Assembly (NCBI GenBank): GCA_027577595.1
Contig: JANBRJ010000021.1
Span: forward strand, 124,001 to 188,000
Source: Coemansia sp. RSA 487
Taxonomy: Eukaryota; Kickxellomycota; Kickxellomycetes; Kickxellales; Kickxellaceae
Direction of reading: 5' to 3'
Length of the DNA: 64,000 nucleotides
Shown here: positions 32,537-43,389 of the stretch, in pieces
Position numbering within the stretch: position 1 is the first letter of the stretch
Layout: each line of letters opens with the position of its first letter
The notes under the pieces: model-generated
Databases searched by the model: none
Told to the model about the DNA's origin: nothing
Seen by the model: only the letters and a program-made list of their open reading frames with translations
Program-made: the position numbers and the translations under genes

Positions 32537-35500
32537 ATGGAACATATACCAAGCAACAGTGGCTGTGCGCTAGTTCCAGCTGCCCTTCAGAGCGGACCAT
32601 CAGCATCGCCGCGTCACTCACGCAATGGCCAAACAGAGCGCTCGGATACTTCCGTGTTACTGCACCAACAGTCAGCAGCACATGTGGAAGGATACGGTGG
32701 AAGAAAAGCACTGATGGCCTTTCCGCGACCTAGATCGTCTATAGACGAAGAGGCCCCAGGGGAAGCCTCCAAAAGATGCGATAACGGGGATGTTCCAGTT
32801 GACCCACGGTTGGAAAGGCGCAGAAAGAACCAGTACAAACGCCATGGTAGCTTAACGCTTGCCTGGCAGCAGAAAATGAGCGCAGATCAATCTGCTCGTT
32901 CATCGCGCTTGTCATCGGAGATCATACACGAGTCGTGTTCAAGTATGCCCGTAACAGCAGGTGCATCGCCGCTGTCGACACCGGTAGCGCCGTATCAACG
33001 CACTTTTCAGCACCATAGCCGTATCTCACAGACCGCCTCAGCAAGCAGCGGTGATATTGTTTCTATGCGAAGCAGCATCGGAAACAGTGGCGGGAACATT
33101 GGTAAGCCATCGCTTAAATGGAAGAGCGGCAGCTTTACAGCCGCTTGTGTTGACCGGCTGCCGAGAAGTGGCTCTATCCGGCATGGCGTTGCCGGGTTCA
33201 TAAACGCGATTTCCTCGGATAACAGACGCAGTTCGCAGGTTTGCAAAGACGCCGTAATTGACGACGACGCATACTGTGTGCCTGCTTGCGACTCCAACGA
33301 CGACGCCAGTGCAGGAAACTTGTTCGCCCCAGTTAATGGCTCACGCGCGAGTAGCCGCATGTCGATCTCATCCACAGAGCAGTACGCAGAAAGCAGTAAC
33401 ACCCACCGCTCGTTGAGCAGCTACATTGCTTATTACATCCAGGACGCCACAGCTGGTCAGGCTGATCCGGCTGACGATGCTTCCGAACTATCGCGCTTTA
33501 TGCAGTCATCTTGTACCGTTGATCCATCGCACGAGTCCAGCAATTCGCCAACACACGAGGCCCCCTCCACTAGCGCTGCTAGCAGATCAGCCACCACTCC
33601 AAAATCAAAGGCGCTTGCGGCGCTTTGCGCATCTTCATCCGCTTCTTCGATTCATTGTGCGTTGGCTGACAGCATACCATGTTCCAATGGATCCCAGTTT
33701 TCCCAGGAGGATGCGCCACACCTACCTGGCGAAAATTTTTATCTAGAGCCAGCCGGTTGTAAGAAGCCATTTTCCGCGTCCCGCTGCCGCCAAGCCGCCG
33801 AACCGTGCGACATAATTGATTGCTGTTCGTCGCAATGTAGCGTCAGTCCACATTCTGTTCATTCCTCTTCAGCATCGGCTCTTGGCGCTGTGGACAGAAA
33901 GTGCATGGCAGGCACATGCTCGGAGCTTAGCGACAATCGCGTAGACTCCACAAACAACGCTGATGTTGGCATTGAATCTCAGTGGCTTGCAACAGTGGCT
34001 CGTCAAGATATGCCTAAACAAAGCGGACAAGCAGCAGTGAATCAACAATTTGCTCCTCCAGGCCGTACTGATTCGAGCAGGCAGCACGGAAAACAATGTG
34101 CGCACCTTCAACCGCCAACACGCCCAGACTTGTGTGTTCGTGGCATGGATGAGGAGGCAAATACTCCGTCGGCATCCGAATGCGCTCCGGTGGAATATGT
34201 CAAAGACGATGATCTTGTTCCTCTTGGGCTTCGTGCACGCATGCAGTCGTCGGGACGCGTCGGTGCCAGCGAATCGGTAGGCAAAAATCAAAGGAGCCAA
34301 GTGGATGCGTGCATCCATGAAGGCTCTGGTAGATGCAGCGGCGCCAGCGGTGGTTGTGCTAGCTGTAGCAATAATGGTTCTCCATATTGCGTGGACGGGA
34401 TGAATGAGCCAGATTCCGCTGCCTTGCTTAATGCCGTCAGCCTCGAAGCACCAACGTTTGATACACAAAGTGCTGATATCGGCGCAGCCTCTTCCCACTG
34501 TGCAAGCAGCGTCTCAGCTTTATCGTCCTCATCAACGAATTCTTTTGTTTTTGTTAGTGGAGTCGGCTCAAAACGCAGCAGCGCAGGGAACAGCAGCGAC
34601 GGCGCTCTTTTCTTTTCTTCGTCCTGCCATAAACAAAACAACTTTTGCACTTCGCAGGACAACAAAGGCGATACCCCTCTTTCTACTTCTGGCTCTTATA
34701 TTTATCTTCCTTCCAAGTTTCCCTGTTGCTTTTCTGCCGACGATTCTACAGCCGCTCACCCCGTTGCTTCCTCTGGCGCAGTCGTCAAAACTGATTGCTT
34801 GCAGCAGAACATAGCCAGTGTCAACGTTGCAGATCGGCCTCAGCATCCTATTAGCCGTGGCCAGCATCATTCCGAATGTTCTGGGTCTTGCAGTTCGTCG
34901 CTAGTTCTTTCTCATCAGTCACCTTGCAACAGCAGCAGCGCCAGTCGCACGTTTCGAGGTATTGCCGATTCTGAAGACAAAGCACGCTACAGACAGCATC
35001 GACGGCTTCTTAGTAACCCACCGAGCACGCCTCTCCCTATCCTTCCGCGCGAAATGACTCTTGTACACTCGGTATCGAGCCTTGTTCCACTGCCAGTATC
35101 CGCAGCAGCATCAGCATCAGCAACCAAACCAACGCCCGCCCATATATCGCCTGCTACTAATGCAGATATTGTCTCGGCTGGGCACACCGCCTCTTCAACT
35201 GCAGTTTGTACGCCAATTGCGCTCAATCGCCCCCGAGGTGGAAGCAGCAGCCAAAATGACGGAGAAATGACAAGGGTCGACAAATGCAGACTCGACGCAT
35301 CTGAAACTTGCTTGCTGACCGAATCTCCAACAAACCTGGTTGCACAAAAGCAAAAGAAGCCGCAACATCGATACATGCTCGGTGCGGATATTGAAGATGG
35401 CCATCACAACAATCATGGTGTTGCGGCTGCTGAGAAAGCCGACAGACACGCAAATAAGAACCGTGCAGAGATTCCTGCGGATCCGAACACAAATAGATCC

Positions 35501-35855
35501 TTGCGCGATCTTCATATGCATACAAGCAGTGGCCGCATGAGGAACTTGGACGACGAAGAATTGCAACAGAGGCAGCAGCAATTTAGCGGCACGACAAGGC
35601 ACCCGACGATGGTATTTGATCACTCACCTATCCTTTGCACGAGTGCGCTCATTGAAACTTCATTTTCTGATACCAACCTGGATCACGATAACGGCGATGA
35701 CGACGACGACCAGATGCGGCAGCCAGAGTGCCACTCGGATAGTGAAGCTAATGGAAGCCCTAGTCACCAAACACGTTTTGACCGGGCAAACGCGTGCAGG
35801 CCACGGCGCATGCGATCCCTGACTGAATCCAGCCCAGTTCAAAATTCTAGATATG
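32537..35855 (+). CDS. Ser-rich disordered N-terminal exon, probably of the RasGEF gene
   Basis: An open frame of 1106 codons runs from the ATG at 32537 to a consensus donor (ATATG followed by GTAAGT at 35856). Past the donor the frame continues for only 33 hydrophobic, unrelated residues. The protein is dominated by Ser, Ala, Asn and His with clusters of basic residues (for example RLERRRKNQYKRHGSLTLAW near residue 95) and no recognisable domain. The exon ends in phase 1. The acceptor TTGTAG before 37348 accepts exactly that phase and enters the RasGEF frame, so both blocks are most simply one gene of about 2,600 aa. One or more small exons may lie in the 1.5 kb between. If the two are separate genes, this one encodes a disordered protein of unknown function. 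Confidence 0.65.
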
Positions 35856-37347
35856 GTAAGTATGACTGTGTCGATCAGTACAGTTCATTCGAGAATTTCC
35901 TGCGATGTGTTATGGAGCTCCTCTTGTTGCTCTTCCAAATGGCGATTACAATATGAAGTTTGATCTTTTCTTGTAGTTTTGCTTGCAGTGGCTCTCTCTC
36001 CTCCCTTTTGCCTGGTTGAGTGGTTCTCATTTTTCTCTGTGAGCCATCCTTTCAACTGTGAAGAGCCATTTACCAAATATGGCAACCTGGTGGCTTTTTG
36101 TGTTAAAGCGTCATGAACAATGTGATCTTTGCTCCCTCAAGACTCCATTTAAATGACACGACAATAGAGGCTAGCACGGAATTGCTTATTTATGCAGCCC
36201 AAAGGAATGCCAAGTTTTCCATTCTTCAAAGAGCACTTTAAACGTCTTTGCAGTGGCGATGACGCTCTGATACCTTTAGAAACCTCAACAGTATTGGTGC
36301 AACTCAGCAATTAGCAGCCTTGCTTTCCGCATATATATTTTTATATGCCCTGTTGTTCTGTTTGGTTTGGCACATGATCTATGATTTGCGTTTTTTTGGA
36401 TTGTTTGTGTTTCCTGAGCAGTGAACACCATCGATTCAAACTACTAGACATTTTAATGCCAAGTATTATTGCATTTGCAATGTTTTGATCTTAGTTTCAT
36501 GCCTTCTCATTTGCGTTTTTGCACGGATACAAATAGATAACCTAATTTGACGTGCATGGCATTTCATATGTGCATGCTCTTTGAACACCAACACTGTTGT
36601 TGGTACCACCACAATTTTGCAAGCAAGGGACATATTTGTGTTCGTTTGTTCAAATGTCAATAGATTCATTCCTCCCCTCTTGGGCTGTTTTTTATCCCTC
36701 CCCTCCCTAGGCACAAAGTATCTTTCGTTGCTGCAGTTTGCGTTCGACTCGTGCATTCAACCGCCAGTTTCGTGATTTTGAGTGGTGCTTTGGTTTGTCA
36801 GAGCGCATTTCTGTTTAAATGCACCTAATATCCGTGCTTAATGTGTGCATCGTTTGAAATTGCGCCAAGTCGTCTCCCTACACTAGCCTGCACTGTTACT
36901 CGACTGTTGCATATTGCTTTGGCCCTGTTTCATAAAGCAAAGCGTTTCTCAAATGGCGAGCTATTGGTGGATAGGGGAGTTTCTGATATGCGCTCACTTG
37001 CTCTTGCAGCAATATGCTTCTTGGTTGCATTCCCCAGTGTTTACAATTTGCCTGTGCAGATGATACCACCCGTTAAGGCAAGCTGGTGGTATTTAAACAA
37101 GCGTATATTCCTCTGCTTTCCCTCCCTTGTGCTTGCCCTTCCCCCCAATGCGTCAATATTATTCTTTTCTTTAATTTTATTTAACTGTTCCGCATATTTC
37201 ATACTGCTGCACCTTATTTTGATATCTAAACTGCTTCATGTTTTGATCTACATATATTTTGTTTTGTTTTTGTCCCTATTTTTTATTTTCCCGCAATGTC
37301 TTCTGTCTTTTTCCCCAAACATCCAATTCTGGATTTATCGATTGTAG
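35856..37347 (+). other. Probable large intron (or intergenic region) inside the RasGEF locus
   Basis: The segment begins with GTAAGT and ends with a T-rich tract and TTGTAG, and joining its flanks keeps the frame. At 1492 bases it is much longer than most other introns here. A very strong pyrimidine tract and CCCTAG acceptor at 36701-36710 is followed by a protein-like stretch (GTKYLSLLQFAFDSCIQPP), so an internal small exon at about 36711-36766 is possible, though no good donor follows. Confidence 0.45.
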
Positions 37348-40300
37348 AATGCCATGCTTCTGGAGAAGTCGCCCACGACAATGGATATAATTATGTTTCC
37401 AAATCGGCACGGATGCAGCCTCCACGTTTTCTTAAAAACATATCCTCCTCGTCCTTTAATGGCACCAGCACAGCCAGCCGTGGAGCTACTCCAGACGAGT
37501 CTTTACTGCCGATGCCAAGGCCGCACACGGCCGCAACCACAGAGCGCGTAAAAGGGCATGAGGTAGCAGAGAAATTGTTTTGTCGCAACAGCTTGTTTAC
37601 GAATGCGGTCAAGCAGCAGTCGCGGTGCATGTCTGTGCTGCTTCAGCAGGGCTCTCACGGCGGAATCCGCAGGATCGGCCCTTTGCTTATTACTACAGAG
37701 CGCGGCGGTTCGGCGATCAAGCACCTCAATCCAGCCTTTATTGACATGATGGATGTGCAGCCTGTTGACAAGGGATCTATCGCATTCCTAAAAAAGTCGA
37801 ACATTAGGCGTCGCAGCTTTTCCATGCCACCTGGCGGTCCTGGCAGCGATTGGCTGGACACGCTATCTGACATCATAGGTGCGTCAAAAAATGCAAAGGG
37901 TACAAAGCAGGGCGCCGATCGCGTTTCGTCAACTGGGCCTGGAATGTGGTGGCCGCTGAACGACGACAACTGCTCAGACGAGGTGTCCTATGACGTGCAT
38001 ATTGCCTCTCTTGACAGCTCGGATGCCTCTCGAGAAAAAGCAGGTGGCTCAGGGCGGCATCATGGCCTGGAGCGCACAGGCTCCTCAAACACAATTGCCA
38101 GCACCGCCAGCCTCAAACCGCAATCCTCACGCAGCTCTGCACGCAAGGGCTCTGTGTCTTCCCAGCTGCGCCTGATGGCCCGTCCAGAGACATCCTCCGG
38201 CAGTGGTGGTTCTTATCTTAATGGCAGCAGTGCCCTGCGTCAAAATGTATCATACAACGGCTTTGCGGTCCAGCAGCCACCGACTCTCCCGCATTTGTCT
38301 TCAGATACCAGCGAGTCCACAGTTGCAATGCCAGGGCTTGGCTCAAGGACACCACAGTCTAATTCGTCGGCCAATATGCAGAACCACTCCTTCACAAACC
38401 AGCTTGCTGACGTGACTATGAAGACCGAGTCCGGGCTAATCACCCGGAGCGTCAAATGTGTCTCCTTGCGGGTGCTCGTCAACCGTCTAGCGTCGCCCGA
38501 GGGCAATGTCGACTCTGACCTTATGACGGACTTTTTGAACTCGTACCGGTTTTTTGCCCATCCCATTGATGTCATGCGGCTGATTGTTGTGCGCTACCTC
38601 AACTGCTTTGACAACGGCGCTATTGGTGACGAGATTGAGAGCTCGGATGCTGACGACGCCGACAGCACCAGCGAGTCCGACAGCAAATATCTGACAATTA
38701 ACGGATGGCGAAACAACTGCAGTAGCAATGCTGTTTCAGCTACAGACACTAGTGGTGATAGCGGCAACGGCAGCAGCAAGGTGTTGAATGGCGACCAAAA
38801 GCCTTTGCAGCCTTCGGCAGTCCCTGCCTCGGAAACGTGCTCCAAAAAGCTTCCTTTGTTGGTCAGAAACGATGGCGCCATTATTCAGCTTCGTGTAATG
38901 AACATTATCAAGTACTGGATAAAGTTCCACCCACACGATTTCAGATTACACCACCGTCTCACAAGGCTTTTGCTTCTGTTCCTCTCACACATTCAGAAGC
39001 AGCCCGGTCGTGCCGACTTTGTTAATGCCATTCGCCAGAAGCTATCATCGGGCAGACTGCTTGCTGTGGAAATGCCCGCCTTTGCTAGCTCGACTGCTGC
39101 GCCGACAACGGCTCAGACGACAGCTGTTCCCTCACAGGCGTCTAGTATCCGCAGCTCCTGTATTCCAACGCCAACGATAGAGTCCGCTCGCTCTGCCATC
39201 GATTTACAGTCTTCTGGGTACAAGCGAGGTGCCACGCATACTGCTTCCGTTTCGGCTGAATCACCGCTCAGAGTAGACTTTGGTTTCGGGAACACGCACA
39301 CGACGACATCGCTCCAGAACGAGGGTGGTAGCAACGGATACCAGCCAAAATACCAGCTCTATGCCGACAATAGCGGAAACAGCGCCCCTTTGCGACATGC
39401 AACAGATGTTGGTAGCGGCTTTTCTGTTCCTGTTCAGACCTCTTCTTCTCGTCCTCAGACCGTCAAGAAGGGCTCTACTTCGTACTTTAGGTCCCTATTC
39501 CAGTCGCGATCGAGCAAGAGCAGCAACAACACCAGCAACAGTGGCGTTAGTGGTGGTAGCAATGCCAACAACATGCAAGAATCCGGTGGATATGTGAGTG
39601 ATGCCGAGGCATTTGGTGGATACAACAGCAGCTCTGTACGAATTTCTCAACGCGGTGACAGTCATTCTATTCACCACAATACTACAGATCTTTCTCCATC
39701 TGGCGACGTCGATGAGTATGGTATTCGTATTCCCAATGGAAACATGTACGCTAGTGACTTTGGGTTGCTTGTCATGGAGGCGCTGGCAAAATCCGGTGTT
39801 CCCACTCCACAGACGCCAGTTGGACGTACGCTGCTGAATTATACGATTGCAAACCGCAATCCGTACCGGATAAACCTCGTCGGAATTGATCCAGCCACCT
39901 TTGCTGAACAGCTTACTCTCCTAGAGCACGAACTGTTTTCGCGGATTAGTGCCACAGAGTTCTCGCTGAAGGGCCGCGTTGGTAACCTGGAGACCATTTT
40001 GCACACGATGCAGGGTGCTGTTACAGGCGATTCGCGCAACTCGGTATCCACTTTAGCAGGCGGCCAGCAGGCGCAGCAGGGCCAGACTAGCCCAAACAAT
40101 CCTGTCCCTAGCTTGACGGCGATGACCTCCTGGTTCAACCAGGCCACGTACTGGACTGTTTTGTCCGTTCTTTCGGAGCCAACCACTGCCGCGCGAGCAT
40201 TAGTCGTCAAGCAGCTTATCCACGTAGCGCTCCATTGCTTGGCGCGTCGCAACTACTACGGTGCGTTTGAGATCGTCATTGCCCTTGACAACTCGGCTGT

Positions 40301-41858
40301 ACGGCGGCTGAACGACACATGGGCGCTTGTACCGGAGCTGATGAAGGAGATTGTAGCGCAGATACTGGAGGTGCTGCAGTCACGTATGAACTTCCGTACC
40401 TACAGAGAATCTCTCAAGGCGGCACTGTCTGGTGTCTCTGGGCCCGACGAGGAGATATTCAACGTTGTTGCAGAGCAAATAAAGATAGCGCGCGCGAAGG
40501 ACCTCATTGCTGCATCTTCTGCCCACGCTCATGCCGCCATGGCAGGCGGCGCTTCTTTCGGTGGCTCCGCGAACGGGTATTCCCTCAGCAGTTCTGGCAG
40601 CGGATTTGGAAATCTTGTTCACGGTGCTTTTTTCGGTGGCAGCAGCGGTGATGACGGAAAGTCGCACTCGCGGAAAAAGTCAAATGCTCCCAGCTCTGCG
40701 TCGATGGCAAAAAACGGACCTTTGCTAACCGAGCAAGACTGCGCGTGCATAACCTACGCAATTCGCATCCGAGCGGCCTCGTTCATGTACTTTGACCCTA
40801 GCGCTGGGAATCCTGGCGATGGCACTGCAAGCAAGCACGGTAGCGCTGGCAGCTCGACTAGCGGACACAACACCACGCCTGCATATTCGTCGTCAAAGAG
40901 CGGACGCGGTAGCGCTGCACACATGTCTTCGGGAAGCAGCAAATCGGGCTCGTCTGCGCTTAGTGGCTCAACTGCTGTTAGCAGCAGCACCGGTAAGAAT
41001 GCCGTCGAGAGCAGTGAGCCGAGCGACTCGCGCAGTCGCAGGGCTCGTAGTACCTCCAACGGAAACAGCGGAATGTTCAGCAGCAAGAACGGTGGTAGCT
41101 CTGGCTTTAAGCAGGGTCAGATGTTGACCAACGGAGCCCCCCTTCCACTCGTTCCATTCATTGCAGTGCATATGACTGATTTGTTCCATGCAGACCAGGC
41201 GAACGCGACCTATTCGGAGGAGCACCAAAAGATGCGGTCGCGCAACCCGACTGGTCCAGACAGCGATGCAAATAGCCGGTTTATGCCCCAGCTTCCGTCT
41301 GACAGACCATCTTCCAGCCGTCGGCAAGCGCGCTGTGATTCAACAGCAATATCAAGCGTCAACCAAGCCCAGCCGCTGCTCAATATGCAAAAGTTCCGGC
41401 TGATTACAACAATGTTCCGTGAGCTACATCTTGCGCAGCGCACAAAATACCCCTACGCGGCAGATGTGGCACTACAACAGCAGATACATAGCGCAGTGCG
41501 TAACATCAAGGCCCAGGTCAACGATATATCGTCTGTGGTCGAGGATATCGTCACTGACGATCCGACACTTGCACGCCCAATGACATCATACTCTTCGCCA
41601 TTTGCGCGCACACGTACAGACTCTTCTGCTTCGCGAACAGCATCGGAGGGAGTACCAGAGAGCGCTGAACAAGGTTCCTACGGCTATCCGCTCTACCAGA
41701 CTTCTTCCTTGCAAAAGAACCAGGCTGCCGCATCGCTCTTTGACACGTCAATGGATTGGGACTTTGCCGATCTTAAGGACAACCAGGAGCTTGAACAGCG
41801 CCTTTACATGCTTAGCAAATGGGTTGAGCCGTCAAATGGCAATGGCTTCAGGCGTTGA
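37348..41858 (+). CDS. Ras guanine-nucleotide exchange factor (RasGEF_N + CDC25 domain)
   Basis: The block encodes about 1,500 residues ending at the stop at 41856-41858. An in-frame ATG at 37296 would also open it, if the 5' block is a separate gene. A RasGEF N-terminal motif begins near 38449 (SLRVLVNRLASPEGNVDSDLMTDFLNSYRFF, seen in pieces) and continues with RVMNIIKYWIKFHPHDF near 38895. The CDC25 catalytic domain starts near 39886 (IDPATFAEQLTLLE), continues through WFNQATYWTVLSVL, ALVVKQLIHVALHCLARRNYYGAFEIVIAL and RMNFRTYRESL, and finishes with LPLVPFIAVHMTDL near 41150 and KFRLITTMFRELHLAQ near 41393. The protein should activate a Ras-type GTPase by promoting GDP release. The catalytic domain is interrupted by Ser/Gly-rich inserts, one about 60 residues and another over 100, unlike standard CDC25 domains. 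Confidence 0.88.
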
Positions 41859-42035
41859 AACCGCGCTTTTTTTTTCCTTTTTTCGTTTACTTTGTTTTTC
41901 TTTTTTGCTCACTTTGCTTTCAAATGTACCACAACAACCACATTATATATTAACTCTTATGATGTGGAAGAAACTGTATATAAGTGCGACTCTAGCTAGA
42001 AAATTATATGCGAGGAACATATTTTGATATCACGA

Positions 42036-42672
42036 TTATGCTGTGCTGACGAAAACTACAAATTCATCAATAAGCGGAAGAGCGAGGCTCCGAAGTTGCC
42101 ACCATGCGGTTGCAAAGATAACACCTAGCCCTATGCCAGCCAGTACCTGAGACATTGAATGATATCCGTTGAATACCCGAAACAATGCCGCAAACAGACC
42201 AACAGTAGAGATTATAACAACAGTAACGACTCGAGATATCTGTGTGCTGGCGGGGTATTCTGTACCGCGTCCAGACACGCTCTTATTCGCATGCCCAGTA
42301 TAGTTGAGTAGAATACACGAAGTGAACGTGCTGAAATATATAATCGCAGCAGAATGGGTGGATGGCATGCCGTAAGACGTCCTTTGTGATGTCCGAATTT
42401 TTGGCCGCGGCTGTCTGATAATCAGTTTAAGAATCTTTGCACTGAAGGAACATATAAATGCACCTGCAATCAGGTAAACAACGGTTGCATTGTGGTAGTA
42501 TATCAATGCTAAGATAGCGGATGCTATAATCCATTCGCGAATCTAAGTATGTTTTATGTTTGAAATCGGTATATTAGTATACAGTCATAGTGCATTTGTT
42601 ATTTTTCACACGTCAATAGCTGCATACCTTGTCGAAAAACTGCAAGGCTATCGAACGCATCGATATACACAT
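42036..42672 (-). CDS. PAP2-type lipid phosphatase (dolichyldiphosphatase / LPP-epsilon-like)
   Basis: Two exons: complement(42628..42672) with 15 codons, and complement(42036..42542). The 85-base intron has a GTATGC donor, a TACTAAT branch site and a CTTAG acceptor, phase 0. The protein has 183 aa. It carries the three PAP2 phosphatase motifs: K54 in KLIIRQPRP (K-x6-RP), PSTHS at about 75-79, and an R-x5-H motif in FRVFNGYHSMSQ. The Gln after the His matches the dolichyldiphosphatase and LPP-epsilon branch. About four or five hydrophobic helices place it in a membrane, probably the ER. Family members remove phosphate from dolichyl diphosphate, phosphatidate or similar lipids. It is shorter than typical fungal dolichyldiphosphatases, lacking two N-terminal helices. 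The substrate cannot be decided from sequence. The gene is convergent with the RasGEF gene, 177 bases from its stop. Confidence 0.82.
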
Positions 42673-43389
42673 TGCGTTCTCCTCTTTTTCTATACTCCAA
42701 GTGCCACCCCTACGAATCTAACTAGACAAAACAATGAACCACATGGACTTTTGAAATTGTGTTTGTTGAACAGCAGATACTCGCTGGATTTTTTTGATTG
42801 CGACTACATGATATTGGTTATTTATAGGCTTTGCATCCATGTTCCAGCTTTTTTGTACACAACAAACATACCTAAGGGCATTAAATAGGAAAAGGGATAA
42901 TACTTGCGAATATTTGTATACTCGTAAAGGATAAGCAGTTAACAGATAAGGAATGTCTGTTTATTTATTGGAAATTAAATGAAAAGCTGAGCAAGAGGTT
43001 TAGGAATAAGGTAGGGGATGTATGAGGATTTCACTGCCACAGCAGCAGCATCGACTCCATCTATAGTATGGGTAATTCCAGTCCACCATTCAACATGATG
43101 CAAGAAATATGTCTGCTTGGAAGGGCAGATAACCGGGTTTCAATGCTAGAACGCAGTGGTAGATCTAGCAACATGGTTCAAACCCACGTTTCTGGTATCG
43201 GGAGTCTTGCGAAATGTCTGTAATTGATTTGCATAACTGTAAATTGGCTAATGTATGTTTTGTATATAATACTTTCAAATATTGCATTTATTTATCTTTT
43301 TCTGATTTTGTTAATGTCGATAAACCAAAAGATACTGCAAAAAAAGTCGGCAAACCCAAAAAGAAAAAAGGAAGAATTACCTGCAGAAG
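42673..43389. other. Intergenic region, PAP2 phosphatase to AP-1 gamma
   Basis: AT-rich spacer without a convincing gene. It includes a tRNA-like fragment near 43151-43190 with a B-box-like GGTTCAAACCC at 43175-43185 but no room for an anticodon arm, so it is not called as a tRNA. Confidence 0.45.
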
